This document shows positions 23,572 through 39,283 of a stretch of 64,000 bases of DNA, one piece after another. A program made the position numbers and the translations under genes. How positions within the stretch are numbered: the first letter of the stretch is position 1; each line of letters begins with the position of its first letter. Location: contig CP136061.1 in the NCBI GenBank assembly GCA_032622095.1, positions 94,237,345 through 94,301,344 on the forward strand, read 5' to 3'. The notes beneath the pieces were generated by a model. That model was not told where the DNA came from. It did no database searches and worked only from the letters and a program-made list of their open reading frames with translations. This stretch comes from Siphonodentalium dalli. Lineage: Eukaryota; Mollusca; Scaphopoda; Gadilida; Siphonodentaliidae.

Positions 23572-26500
23572 GTTATATTTTTCCACTGCGAAATGGCTAT
23601 AACTTTACCGACACAGCACATGACGTTAGCCAGCAGTAAAGTTGGAAAACAAAATAGTATTTGATACATCTTTTGTCGGAAATAATATTTGGTGCAGCGT
23701 TTAATTTGTCATCTGAATTCTACAAATAAATCACCATTCAAAGACCCACGATATGCAAGCCTTGAAATAGGGTGTCTGTCATTTGCAGAATGAGGTCCCC
23801 AGAGGTTGAATTTAGTGATGCTACCCCGCATAGCGGGCTAGCATCACCAAATTCACCCTCTGGGAACCTCATTCTGCTGAGGTGTAAGCAGAATGAGGTC
23901 CCCAGAGGGTGAATTTGGTGATGCTAGCCCGCTATGCGGGGTAGCATCACTAAATTCACCCTCTGGGGACCTCATTCTGCAAATGACAGACACACTATTT
24001 CAAGGCTTGACGATATGTTTTAACTTAATGTGTGGCACATGGAAAGATATCAATTCTAAACTGACTGACTGATATATAAGATACTATATATCTACAACGT
24101 TTGAAGATAAGCGGTATTATAATGGGTGTAAATACAATAGGAACATGACAATTTTCTCGCCCAATCTGATAGAACAAGACCCACATGTCCTGCTAATTTG
24201 ATAGAACACGACTCAGTTTGGCTTGATATGAACATGATATGATTCCTTCCTCTATTTGATAGAACACAACACAGTATCGATCTATATGAACACAGCCCAT
24301 ACACAGGTTCCCAGAACAAAAATTTACCCACCCCCATTAATACTTATCTACATGTATATATAGAATTAAATATTATTGGGGTGTGGTAAGTTTTTGTTCA
24401 GGGTACCTGTGAGCCCAGATTCCTTGTTGTGTTTGATAGAACACGACACAGTATGGATTGATATGAACATGCATGCTATGATTCCTTGCTGTGTTTGATA
24501 GAACACGACACAGTATGGATTGATATGAACATGCATGATATGATTCCTTGCTCTGTTTGCTAGAAGTAATAACACGATGAGTACGATGAGAAAACATAAG
24601 GCGAAAACATAAGGCAAGTATCCTATGGGGAGATGATCAGTTTCAAAATGATTTTTATAGAGAGCGTTGATAGTGTTTATCTGATATCTCTATATAATTT
24701 AAAAGTGATGTTGAACACTCCACTGTGGTGATATCGAATGGGAACAAATGTACCTAGTATTATGTCAGTATATGTTTTGTGTTGTATACAATACTACACA
24801 CACACACACACATATATATATATCTATTATATATTTTGGAAGATCTGTGTGTCTGTGTGTGTGTGTGTGTGTGTGATCGCGATGGACTCGAAAACGACCG
24901 ACCCGATTTCGATGAAACTTGGTATGTGGGGGTATTTTCTGTCGGGAAGTGGCATAGGCCTATTCATTTTCAGATCCGAGCTCAACTTTTCACGTGCCGA
25001 GGTCAAATCTGTTTTTACGCCGTTTTGCGCTAATATATTTCAGTTCGGTGCTCACAAATCGATTCTATATAGCGCGAATAATAAATTGCCAGTCATATAA
25101 TTTGCACGGTTAGAATCTGTGGCGCTTCATCTTTCCAATGATGTATCACACGCCTGTGTACGTTTAAAGTTTCTACCTTAATTATCGGGAAGAACGCAGG
25201 ACCATGCTTCGCTCATCGAAAAACATTGCGTAAATATATTACGCCATCAACAGATCGTGACGTGATCGCGTTAACTCTTAACCGGCCGATGTCGCGTTAA
25301 CTCATCACCGGCCGAGGTATCCGCAAATGACATTGGGCTATATATCTGGGAAACGGGTGGAGCTATCGACTTGAAATTTGGTATGTGAATGTATCTTGCC
25401 CCGGATACGAATTTTATCGGGTCGCCGAGCCCGTGCGACGCCAGCTTCGCGCATGCGCAGACCAGATCTCGGAAACGGGTGGAGCTATCGACTTGAAATT
25501 TGGTTTTTGAATAGCCCGGACGAAGTCGGGTCACCTTCTAGTATTATATATTTTGGAAGATATGTGTGTGTGTCTGAGTTAACAATCGCCTACAATGGGG
25601 CTTACATTCCAGACTTTAAACCTTCTAATCGGGCTCGAGCCCGTTTGTCCCGCGAGCCCGATTGTAAACAGCGTACAAACGGGTTCGCGAGAGCTCAAAT
25701 TATAGATAGAAAACGAAAAGTCCAGTTGAGCCCGTTTGGATAACTCGTCTGGTTTTTAACATTTTTGGTATGTGATCCTATCAACTATTGTGTATCCGAG
25801 ATCCTAATTGTGCCAATAGAAACAAAACTTTCATATGTAGAATATGGCAGGTTTCGGCGTAAGTTGTATAGTTCACCGGGTCGGGTATGTATGACACGGA
25901 CAAAACACATTGTATTCAATAAACAGCTCCGTTAACATGCGCATCTCCAAATCGCGATTTTACCCACAATTTCACTCAACTCCTATGTTATTCTCTATGG
26001 AGGTCTAGTTTAAGTTTATATCGTAGTCCCATTTGTCTGTTCGTCAGATACAGACTAAAGTATTGTAGGAGCCTCCTTGATACCGGTATATTTATCAATG
26101 ACAGCTATACGAGGCCTCTGGATATTGACATAAGCGCGTACATCGCAACACATATCTAGCAAAATAGCCCCTTAAGTGAGATGTCTTTCAACTAAGGTCA
26201 AGGTTATTTTAGGGTCAAGGTCATGTAAACCCCCCACATCAACTTGACAACAAATTTGGTTGAGGTCGGATCTTGACTGCTCCCGCGATGTCGACCCATG
26301 TTAAGATGGACATATAATCGAATTACCTCGCTGACGCCAACCGTGACAAAACATTTCAATAAAAACCCTGCGATCCTATGTTGAATCAGATTAGCAAGCA
26401 GCCGGCTAATTGCGTTCGCGCGATGCAAAACCTGGAAGCTCGTCGCCTTATTAGGGTAGATTGGTTCAATCAGTTATCTCTAGCGAAATGATATGCCGCT

Positions 26501-29500
26501 GAAATTTCTGCGCGGCCAATTCTTTGCGAGACGGGAATCTATTGAATCTGCGTCAGCCTAACAGGGGCATATTCGTTAAGCAATTTATCTGGAGGGAAAT
26601 TAAATGCAGCTAAAAGGCAGGCTCGTTATTACAAAACGCCATAACTAAAGACCGGCATAAAGCACGCTATCGTGCTATGCATCGTTGGAAAGGGCACACC
26701 CTGGGCTATTTAACTGGGTTAATTTGATTGTGAAGTAGGCGCGTTTGCGTTGTGTTATTTTCGCATATATCTTTTGCGAAAACGGTTATCATTATTTATA
26801 TGTATGATAATTCACACAATGCCTACATACCATGCACGCAGACTCATTTGACTGCTGAACTAATTACGAACAATTGCACTCAAGTGCAATCGCGCTTTGC
26901 TCAAGTCAAATTGCGCTAAAATTAAGCAAAATTGCGCTGTGCATACGCGATCCAGCGAGATCACTGTAACCAACGAACGAGTACCAGCGTAGTTTCGGCG
27001 GTCAAATGCACACGCTTGGACTATTGCGCTGAGGGACAAAATTGCACAGTGGTCACGATTGCGCTGCATTGCACTGAAGCGCAATTGCACTGAGGTGCGA
27101 CGACATTGCGCTGCACTGAAGCGCAATTGCGCTGTGGTGCGGCGATATTGCGCTGCACTCAAGCGCAAATGCACTGCGGTGCTGCGAAATTGCGCTGCAC
27201 GCAAGCGCAATTGCACTGTGGTTCGGCTACATTGCACCACACTCAAGCGCAATTGCACTGTGGTTCGGCTACATTGCACCACGCTCAAGCGCAATTGCAC
27301 TGTTGTTCGGCTACATTGCACCACGCTCAAGCGCAATTGCACTGTGGTGCGCTGCACTGAAGCGAAATTGCGCTGTGTTGGTGCGAAATTGCGCTTCACT
27401 CAAGCGCAATTGCACTGCGGTGCGGCAAAATTGCGCTTCACTCAAGCGTAATTGTACTGCGGTTCGGCTACATTGCACCACGCTCAAGCGCAATTGCACT
27501 GTGGTTCGGCTACATTGCACCACGCTCAAGCGCAATTGCACTGCGGTGCGGCGACTTTGCGCTGAACTGAAGCGCAATTGGACTGCGGTGCACATAAGCG
27601 CGATGCCATTTATTTACATATGACTTTCCCATTTGTCATACACATGTGTCACACCTGAGCCCAGTTATGATTATAAAAACACAAAGTTAAATGACTGACT
27701 TACTGGTTTTATTTTTGCCTGAAAACGCTTCAGTTGTCCTTCCGTGTCTACTTCCGAATTTTCTAGGTGGTAGGAACAGCGGAAAGGGTAGAACCCGGTT
27801 GTAGGTTTGACGCAAAAGACCCCAATTGACACACGGTGTTAGACTGCGTGTGTGTGTGTGTGTGATCGCGATGAACTCGAAAACGGCCTGGCCGATTTCG
27901 ATGAAACTTGGTATGTGGGGGTATTTTCGGCCAGGAAGTGGCATAGGCCTATTGATTTTCAGATCCGAGGTCAACTTTTCACGTGCCGAGGTCAAATCTG
28001 TTTTTACGCTGTGTTACGGGACTTTCATTTGAGTTCGGTGCTTACAAATCGATTCGAAACAGCGCGAATAATAAAATGCCAGTCATAATAATGACACTGT
28101 GAGAATCTTTCGTGTTTCCTCTTTCCAACGATATATAATGCGTATGTATCCGTTTTAGTTATCTGCCTCAATTATCAAGAAGAAGTGGTACTATCTTCCA
28201 TCAGGATAAAAACAATGCGTAACTTCTATGACGTCGTTGGAGGTCATAACGTTAGATCACGTTAACGCTTAACCGGCCGATGCATTTGACTGTTTCAGAC
28301 GTCTTGGCGATATCTCGGGCACCGATGGTAATTTATCTTTACGTTGACACTTGATAATTAATGAGCGTGTGTATATGAGGCGCGTTTATATACTTGATCG
28401 GGTTAAACTGGCGGATTTTTACGGACGAAATTTGATGCATAGGGTATCTTGGTATCCGCTGGGCCGATTTCCCGGTATCCGCTGGGCCGATTTCCACCAT
28501 TTTTTGTGTGTTGGTGTTTGACCCCACCTGACATTGACCTTCAAAATGGTCAATTCAAGGTCAAAGCCCGGACGAAGTCGGGTCACCTTCTAGTATATAT
28601 ATAAATTGAATAAATTATTATATTAAAAAAAAACAAAAAAATTAAATTGTGCTTTATTTAGTTTGTCACTTCTTCAACCTTTGCGATGCTTGGATTGAAA
28701 ATAAATTCTTACTGGAGATGGGTAATTGTAATTTAATTGACTGAAATTAATAACTTTTTCTCAAGTAATTCTATTAATTTCCAAAATTGTCATGACTGTC
28801 ATTTAAAGGTACTCAATCCGACCAGACGCTCCTAAATTAGTATTCCTTTGGCTTCGGGGGTAAAAAAATGTTTGATTCGAGCCGAGGAACCCACCCATCA
28901 AAGCTCAGAGTGATCAGGTATAGTTTTTTTGAAGTTTGTTAAGATGGATAACTCTAAAATCACTCTATACATCTTCATCCGCAATTTGTCCGTTTGACCA
29001 CGTGTTTTCTGGGCCACATCTCGAGAAATTAACAAACTTCGAAAATCGATATTTGATCACACTAAGCTTTGATGGGTGACTCGAATCAAATATTTGTTAC
29101 CCCCGAAGCCAAAGAAATAGTAATTTAGGAGCGTCTGATCGGATTGAGTACCTTTAAATATATGTGACACTCAATTATTAAAAATAGATGTTATATTTTA
29201 TAAACATCACCACGCCATGGGAAAATATCCACATTTATCAATGTTCATTGCCTATTTGTGAATGAAAAAAAGTAAATTAATGTCATGTCTCGATCGTTAG
29301 ACAGCTTAATAATTTTACTAATCGGCAATGTCAAGTACCTCTTGTTCGCATGTTGTTCAGTTGTACTGACATACAATCAACCAATGCCGTTGTAACTCGA
29401 TCACCGCCGTTGGACATCGATCCGCACCGACGTAATTGCTTCCCCGCCGTTACTTGATACATAGTGTGAGGTGTTGAACTGATGGAGTATTATCTCTATT

Positions 29501-31426
29501 ATAGTATACAGGCGAAGCCAGAGTAGAGATTCATGACATGATAGTGAACAACAACTGTTTATAAATACAGTTTTAATATAACGGTACTCATTTAACATGG
29601 AATATACAGCTTTAATACAATGGTACTCATTCAACATGTAGTATAGAGTTTTATAATAAAATCAGTTATTCCATAACAGAAAATCTCACCTCACAAACAG
29701 TCGTTAACAAAACGTGGGCAACAATATAGTGAAACAATATAATGTACGAAAGAGCAGTATGGACATCCGAAACACCACCGCACCCCCAAATATATAAACA
29801 CAAACTCGTTGTAAAGATTCGCAAGTCGTTATAACTACTTCCAATAACTCGTTATAACGACTTACAACTCTTTACCCAACAGAAGAGCCCTGTGCCAATG
29901 CATTCTCTTATATATGCGAGTCGACCATAGGTCGCCTCGCATATATAAGAGAATGCATTGGCTTAACACATTAAAAATTATAAAATTGTTAAAGAATGTA
30001 AGAAAAAATGGTAAAAAGTGTTAATTTTTTTTTTTTAGGCCAATGCATTCTCTTATATATGCGAGGCGACCTATGGTCGACTCGCATATATAAGAGAATG
30101 CATTGGCACAGGGCATAACTGTAACTATCACAATGTGGTCAAGGAGCCGGTTCCAATGATATCCATATTTGTATGGTTCTATTGAGACATACCCAAGATA
30201 ATTTAGGCTGTTGAAGCTTTATTTGGCCGGTTTTGGCCGGTTTGTTGGGTAAAGGGTTAAAATAATTACAAGTCGTTATAATGACTTGTTTTTATTTATA
30301 CAAGTCGTTATAACGGCTTTCGACAACTCGTTATAACGTACGGCTCGCAATTCGTTACAAGTCGTTATAATGATTTGCTGGACTGTTATTAAGTCATTAT
30401 AACGAGTTGTATATTTGGGGGAGCGGTGGTGTTTCAGATGGCTCCAATGCGCTTTCGTAATAATGTCAAAGAATATTGATAGAGAATGGTGACAGAACAT
30501 GGAATCTGTCGGCGGAGTCAGATTATTCAAGGCAAAAATGAACCGCCCTTAACCGCTTCGTTGCTATGACATATGTAACTATTACACATTTCAAGTCAAA
30601 CTATTACAAACATAAACGTGCACATCATGTGGTATATGGTCTGCAATACCCAATGAACTATACATCAAGCAGCTGCCATCATTCGTAATGTTGATTTAGA
30701 GATTAGTGTCTCATTAACAGTATATCTTGACATTTTAAACAGTGTATGGTCTTCCCGGAATATGTATGCCTTGGAGTTTTGACCACGTGTTTTCTGGGCC
30801 ACATATCGAGAAGTTAACAAACTTCAAAAATCGATATCTGATCACTCTGAGCTTTGAAGTGTAGGTTCCTCGACTCGAATCAAATATTTGTTACCCCAGA
30901 CGCCAACGAAATAGTAATTTAGGAGCGTCCGATCGGATTGAGTACCTTTAACCCTTTACTAGTACCCAACAAAGCGGCCAAAAACGCCCAAATAAAGCTT
31001 CAACAATCTAAAATATCTTCGGTCTGTCTCAATAGAACCATACAAATATGGATATCATTGGAACCGGTTCATTGACCACATTGTGATGGTTACAGTTATC
31101 CCCTGTGCCAATGCATTCTCTTATATATGCGAGTCGACCATAGGTCGCATCGCATATATAAGAGAATGCATTGGCCTAACACTTTTTACCATTTTTTCTT
31201 ACTAGTACATTCTTTAACAATTTTATAATTTTTTCTTACATTTTTTAACAATTTTTATAATATATTTCTACATTCTTTGACAATTTTATCATTTTTAATA
31301 TGTGTTAAGCCAATGCATTCTCTTATATATGCGAGGCGACCTATGTTCGACTCGCATATATAAGAGAATGCATTGGCACAGGGCCGTTCTGTTGGATAAA
31401 GGGTTAAGGGTTTTCGCCACATTCTC
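23572..31426. repeat. Macrosatellite copy 4
   Basis: It is 7,855 bp long. The two missing bases are in the poly-T tract just before the second hairpin of piggyBac-like element A, near 30026-30037. A private substitution at 26481 (T for G; copy 1 position 2910) removes a CTCGAG sequence present in the other copies. Confidence 0.95.
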
Positions 31427-34400
31427 GTTATATTTTTCCACTGCGAAATGGCTATAACTTTACCGACACAGCACATGACGTTAGCCAGCAGTAAAGTTGG
31501 AAAACAAAATAGTATTTGATACATCTTTTGTCGGAAATAATATTTGGTGCAGCGTTTAATTTGTCATCTGAATTCTACAAATAAATCACCATTCAAAGAC
31601 CCACGATATGCAAGCCTTGAAATAGGGTGTCTGTCATTTGCAGAATGAGGTCCCCAGAGGTTGAATTTAGTGATGCTACCCCGCATAGCGGGCTAGCATC
31701 ACCAAATTCACCCTCTGGGAACCTCATTCTGCTGAGGTGTAAGCAGAATGAGGTCCCCAGAGGGTGAATTTGGTGATGCTAGCCCGCTATGCGGGGTAGC
31801 ATCACTAAATTCACCCTCTGGGGACCTCATTCTGCAAATGACAGACACACTATTTCAAGGCTTGACGATATGTTTTAACTTAATGTGTGGCACATGGAAA
31901 GATATCAATTCTAAACTGACTGACTGATATATAAGATACTATATATCTACAACGTTTGAAGATAAGCGGTATTATAATGGGTGTAAATACAATAGGAACA
32001 TGACAATTTTCTCGCCCAATCTGATAGAACAAGACCCACATGTCCTGCTAATTTGATAGAACACGACTCAGTTTGGCTTGATATGAACATGATATGATTC
32101 CTTCCTCTATTTGATAGAACACAACACAGTATCGATCTATATGAACACAGCCCATACACAGGTTCCCAGAACAAAAATTTACCCACCCCCATTAATACTT
32201 ATCTACATGTATATATAGAATTAAATATTATTGGGGTGTGGTAAGTTTTTGTTCAGGGTACCTGTGAGCCCAGATTCCTTGTTGTGTTTGATAGAACACG
32301 ACACAGTATGGATTGATATGAACATGCATGCTATGATTCCTTGCTGTGTTTGATAGAACACGACACAGTATGGATTGATATGAACATGCATGATATGATT
32401 CCTTGCTCTGTTTGCTAGAAGTAATAACACGATGAGTACGATGAGAAAACATAAGGCGAAAACATAAGGCAAGTATCCTATGGGGAGATGATCAGTTTCA
32501 AAATGATTTTTATAGAGAGCGTTGATAGTGTTTATCTGATATCTCTATATAATTTAAAAGTGATGTTGAACACTCCACTGTGGTGATATCGAATGGGAAC
32601 AAATGTACCTAGTATTATGTCAGTATATGTTTTGTGTTGTATACAATACTACACACACACACACACATATATATATATCTATTATATATTTTGGAAGATC
32701 TGTGTGTCTGTGTGTGTGTGTGTGTGTGTGATCGCGATGGACTCGAAAACGACCGACCCGATTTCGATGAAACTTGGTATGTGGGGGTATTTTCTGTCGG
32801 GAAGTGGCATAGGCCTATTCATTTTCAGATCCGAGCTCAACTTTTCACGTGCCGAGGTCAAATCTGTTTTTACGCCGTTTTGCGCTAATATATTTCAGTT
32901 CGGTGCTCACAAATCGATTCTATATAGCGCGAATAATAAATTGCCAGTCATATAATTTGCACGGTTAGAATCTGTGGCGCTTCATCTTTCCAATGATGTA
33001 TCACACGCCTGTGTACGTTTAAAGTTTCTACCTTAATTATCGGGAAGAACGCAGGACCATGCTTCGCTCATCGAAAAACATTGCGTAAATATATTACGCC
33101 ATCAACAGATCGTGACGTGATCGCGTTAACTCTTAACCGGCCGATGTCGCGTTAACTCATCACCGGCCGAGGTATCCGCAAATGACATTGGGCTATATAT
33201 CTGGGAAACGGGTGGAGCTATCGACTTGAAATTTGGTATGTGAATGTATCTTGCCCCGGATACGAATTTTATCGGGTCGCCGAGCCCGTGCGACGCCAGC
33301 TTCGCGCATGCGCAGACCAGATCTCGGAAACGGGTGGAGCTATCGACTTGAAATTTGGTTTTTGAATAGCCCGGACGAAGTCGGGTCACCTTCTAGTATT
33401 ATATATTTTGGAAGATATGTGTGTGTGTCTGAGTTAACAATCGCCTACAATGGGGCTTACATTCCAGACTTTAAACCTTCTAATCGGGCTCGAGCCCGTT
33501 TGTCCCGCGAGCCCGATTGTAAACAGCGTACAAACGGGTTCGCGAGAGCTCAAATTATAGATAGAAAACGAAAAGTCCAGTTGAGCCCGTTTGGATAACT
33601 CGTCTGGTTTTTAACATTTTTGGTATGTGATCCTATCAACTATTGTGTATCCGAGATCCTAATTGTGCCAATAGAAACAAAACTTTCATATGTAGAATAT
33701 GGCAGGTTTCGGCGTAAGTTGTATAGTTCACCGGGTCGGGTATGTATGACACGGACAAAACACATTGTATTCAATAAACAGCTCCGTTAACATGCGCATC
33801 TCCAAATCGCGATTTTACCCACAATTTCACTCAACTCCTATGTTATTCTCTATGGAGGTCTAGTTTAAGTTTATATCGTAGTCCCATTTGTCTGTTCGTC
33901 AGATACAGACTAAAGTATTGTAGGAGCCTCCTTGATACCGGTATATTTATCAATGACAGCTATACGAGGCCTCTGGATATTGACATAAGCGCGTACATCG
34001 CAACACATATCTAGCAAAATAGCCCCTTAAGTGAGATGTCTTTCAACTAAGGTCAAGGTTATTTTAGGGTCAAGGTCATGTAAACCCCCCACATCAACTT
34101 GACAACAAATTTGGTTGAGGTCGGATCTTGACTGCTCCCGCGATGTCGACCCATGTTAAGATGGACATATAATCGAATTACCTCGCTGACGCCAACCGTG
34201 ACAAAACATTTCAATAAAAACCCTGCGATCCTATGTTGAATCAGATTAGCAAGCAGCCGGCTAATTGCGTTCGCGCGATGCAAAACCTGGAAGCTCGTCG
34301 CCTTATTAGGGTAGATTGGTTCAATCAGTTATCTCGAGCGAAATGATATGCCGCTGAAATTTCTGCGCGGCCAATTCTTTGCGAGACGGGAATCTATTGA

Positions 34401-37400
34401 ATCTGCGTCAGCCTAACAGGGGCATATTCGTTAAGCAATTTATCTGGAGGGAAATTAAATGCAGCTAAAAGGCAGGCTCGTTATTACAAAACGCCATAAC
34501 TAAAGACCGGCATAAAGCACGCTATCGTGCTATGCATCGTTGGAAAGGGCACACCCTGGGCTATTTAACTGGGTTAATTTGATTGTGAAGTAGGCGCGTT
34601 TGCGTTGTGTTATTTTCGCATATATCTTTTGCGAAAACGGTTATCATTATTTATATGTATGATAATTCACACAATGCCTACATACCATGCACGCAGACTC
34701 ATTTGACTGCTGAACTAATTACGAACAATTGCACTCAAGTGCAATCGCGCTTTGCTCAAGTCAAATTGCGCTAAAATTAAGCAAAATTGCGCTGTGCATA
34801 CGCGATCCAGCGAGATCACTGTAACCAACGAACGAGTACCAGCGTAGTTTCGGCGGTCAAATGCACACGCTTGGACTATTGCGCTGAGGGACAAAATTGC
34901 ACAGTGGTCACGATTGCGCTGCATTGCACTGAAGCGCAATTGCACTGAGGTGCGACGACATTGCGCTGCACTGAAGCGCAATTGCGCTGTGGTGCGGCGA
35001 TATTGCGCTGCACTCAAGCGCAAATACACTGCGGTGCTGCGAAATTGCGCTGCACGCAAGCGCAATTGCACTGTGGTTCGGCTACATTGCACCACACTCA
35101 AGCGCAATTGCACTGTGGTTCGGCTACATTGCACCACGCTCAAGCGCAATTGCACTGTTGTTCGGCTACATTGCACCACGCTCAAGCGCAATTGCACTGT
35201 GGTGCGCTGCACTGAAGCGAAATTGCGCTGTGTTGGTGCGAAATTGCGCTTCACTCAAGCGCAATTGCACTGCGGTGCGGCAAAATTGCGCTTCACTCAA
35301 GCGTAATTGTACTGCGGTTCGGCTACATTGCACCACGCTCAAGCGCAATTGCACTGTGGTTCGGCTACATTGCACCACGCTCAAGCGCAATTGCACTGCG
35401 GTGCGGCGACTTTGCGCTGAACTGAAGCGCAATTGGACTGCGGTGCACATAAGCGCGATGCCATTTATTTACATATGACTTTCCCATTTGTCATACACAT
35501 GTGTCACACCTGAGCCCAGTTATGATTATAAAAACACAAAGTTAAATGACTGACTTACTGGTTTTATTTTTGCCTGAAAACGCTTCAGTTGTCCTTCCGT
35601 GTCTACTTCCGAATTTTCTAGGTGGTAGGAACAGCGGAAAGGGTAGAACCCGGTTGTAGGTTTGACGCAAAAGACCCCAATTGACACACGGTGTTAGACT
35701 GCGTGTGTGTGTGTGTGTGATCGCGATGAACTCGAAAACGGCCTGGCCGATTTCGATGAAACTTGGTATGTGGGGGTATTTTCGGCCAGGAAGTGGCATA
35801 GGCCTATTGATTTTCAGATCCGAGGTCAACTTTTCACGTGCCGAGGTCAAATCTGTTTTTACGCTGTGTTACGGGACTTTCATTTGAGTTCGGTGCTTAC
35901 AAATCGATTCGAAACAGCGCGAATAATAAAATGCCAGTCATAATAATGACACTGTGAGAATCTTTCGTGTTTCCTCTTTCCAACGATATATAATGCGTAT
36001 GTATCCGTTTTAGTTATCTGCCTCAATTATCAAGAAGAAGTGGTACTATCTTCCATCAGGATAAAAACAATGCGTAACTTCTATGACGTCGTTGGAGGTC
36101 ATAACGTTAGATCACGTTAACGCTTAACCGGCCGATGCATTTGACTGTTTCAGACGTCTTGGCGATATCTCGGGCACCGATGGTAATTTATCTTTACGTT
36201 GACACTTGATAATTAATGAGCGTGTGTATATGAGGCGCGTTTATATACTTGATCGGGTTAAACTGGCGGATTTTTACGGACGAAATTTGATGCATAGGGT
36301 ATCTTGGTATCCGCTGGGCCGATTTCCCGGTATCCGCTGGGCCGATTTCCACCATTTTTTGTGTGTTGGTGTTTGACCCCACCTGACATTGACCTTCAAA
36401 ATGGTCAATTCAAGGTCAAAGCCCGGACGAAGTCGGGTCACCTTCTAGTATATATATAAATTGAATAAATTATTATATTAAAAAAAAACAAAAAAATTAA
36501 ATTGTGCTTTATTTAGTTTGTCACTTCTTCAACCTTTGCGATGCTTGGATTGAAAATAAATTCTTACTGGAGATGGGTAATTGTAATTTAATTGACTGAA
36601 ATTAATAACTTTTTCTCAAGTAATTCTATTAATTTCCAAAATTGTCATGACTGTCATTTAAAGGTACTCAATCCGACCAGACGCTCCTAAATTAGTATTC
36701 CTTTGGCTTCGGGGGTAAAAAAATGTTTGATTCGAGCCGAGGAACCCACCCATCAAAGCTCAGAGTGATCAGGTATAGTTTTTTTGAAGTTTGTTAAGAT
36801 GGATAACTCTAAAATCACTCTATACATCTTCATCCGCAATTTGTCCGTTTGACCACGTGTTTTCTGGGCCACATCTCGAGAAATTAACAAACTTCGAAAA
36901 TCGATATTTGATCACACTAAGCTTTGATGGGTGACTCGAATCAAATATTTGTTACCCCCGAAGCCAAAGAAATAGTAATTTAGGAGCGTCTGATCGGATT
37001 GAGTACCTTTAAATATATGTGACACTCAATTATTAAAAATAGATGTTATATTTTATAAACATCACCACGCCATGGGAAAATATCCACATTTATCAATGTT
37101 CATTGCCTATTTGTGAATGAAAAAAAGTAAATTAATGTCATGTCTCGATCGTTAGACAGCTTAATAATTTTACTAATCGGCAATGTCAAGTACCTCTTGT
37201 TCGCATGTTGTTCAGTTGTACTGACATACAATCAACCAATGCCGTTGTAACTCGATCACCGCCGTTGGACATCGATCCGCACCGACGTAATTGCTTCCCC
37301 GCCGTTACTTGATACATAGTGTGAGGTGTTGAACTGATGGAGTATTATCTCTATTATAGTATACAGGCGAAGCCAGAGTAGAGATTCATGACATGATAGT

Positions 37401-39283
37401 GAACAACAACTGTTTATAAATACAGTTTTAATATAACGGTACTCATTTAACATGGAATATACAGCTTTAATACAATGGTACTCATTCAACATGTAGTATA
37501 GAGTTTTATAATAAAATCAGTTATTCCATAACAGAAAATCTCACCTCACAAACAGTCGTTAACAAAACGTGGGCAACAATATAGTGAAACAATATAATGT
37601 ACGAAAGAGCAGTATGGACATCCGAAACACCACCGCACCCCCAAATATATAAACACAAACTCGTTGTAAAGATTCGCAAGTCGTTATAACTACTTCCAAT
37701 AACTCGTTATAACGACTTACAACTCTTTACCCAACAGAAGAGCCCTGTGCCAATGCATTCTCTTATATATGCGAGTCGACCATAGGTCGCCTCGCATATA
37801 TAAGAGAATGCATTGGCTTAACACATTAAAAATTATAAAATTGTTAAAGAATGTAAGAAAAAATGGTAAAAAGTGTTAATTTTTTTTTTTTTTAGGCCAA
37901 TGCATTCTCTTATATATGCGAGGCGACCTATGGTCGACTCGCATATATAAGAGAATGCATTGGCACAGGGCATAACTGTAACTATCACAATGTGGTCAAG
38001 GAGCCGGTTCCAATGATATCCATATTTGTATGGTTCTATTGAGACATACCCAAGATAATTTAGGCTGTTGAAGCTTTATTTGGCCGGTTTTGGCCGGTTT
38101 GTTGGGTAAAGGGTTAAAATAATTACAAGTCGTTATAATGACTTGTTTTTATTTATACAAGTCGTTATAACGGCTTTCGACAACTCGTTATAACGTACGG
38201 CTCGCAATTCGTTACAAGTCGTTATAATGATTTGCTGGACTGTTATTAAGTCATTATAACGAGTTGTATATTTGGGGGAGCGGTGGTGTTTCAGATGGCT
38301 CCAATGCGCTTTCGTAATAATGTCAAAGAATATTGATAGAGAATGGTGACAGAACATGGAATCTGTCGGCGGAGTCAGATTATTCAAGGCAAAAATGAAC
38401 CGCCCTTAACCGCTTCGTTGCTATGACATATGTAACTATTACACATTTCAAGTCAAACTATTACAAACATAAACGTGCACATCATGTGGTATATGGTCTG
38501 CAATACCCAATGAACTATACATCAAGCAGCTGCCATCATTCGTAATGTTGATTTAGAGATTAGTGTCTCATTAACAGTATATCTTGACATTTTAAACAGT
38601 GTATGGTCTTCCCGGAATATGTATGCCTTGGAGTTTTGACCACGTGTTTTCTGGGCCACATATCGAGAAGTTAACAAACTTCAAAAATCGATATCTGATC
38701 ACTCTGAGCTTTGAAGTGTAGGTTCCTCGACTCGAATCAAATATTTGTTACCCCAGACGCCAACGAAATAGTAATTTAGGAGCGTCCGATCGGATTGAGT
38801 ACCTTTAACCCTTTACTAGTACCCAACAAAGCGGCCAAAAACGCCCAAATAAAGCTTCAACAATCTAAAATATCTTCGGTCTGTCTCAATAGAACCATAC
38901 AAATATGGATATCATTGGAACCGGTTCATTGACCACATTGTGATGGTTACAGTTATCCCCTGTGCCAATGCATTCTCTTATATATGCGAGTCGACCATAG
39001 GTCGCATCGCATATATAAGAGAATGCATTGGCCTAACACTTTTTACCATTTTTTCTTACTAGTACATTCTTTAACAATTTTATAATTTTTTCTTACATTT
39101 TTTAACAATTTTTATAATATATTTCTACATTCTTTGACAATTTTATCATTTTTAATATGTGTTAAGCCAATGCATTCTCTTATATATGCGAGGCGACCTA
39201 TGTTCGACTCGCATATATAAGAGAATGCATTGGCACAGGGCCGTTCTGTTGGATAAAGGGTTAAGGGTTTTCGCCACATTCTC
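31427..39283. repeat. Macrosatellite copy 5
   Basis: It is 7,857 bp long. It shares the rare A variant (35026) with copy 3, exactly two units away. That fits a past duplication of a two-unit block. Confidence 0.95.
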
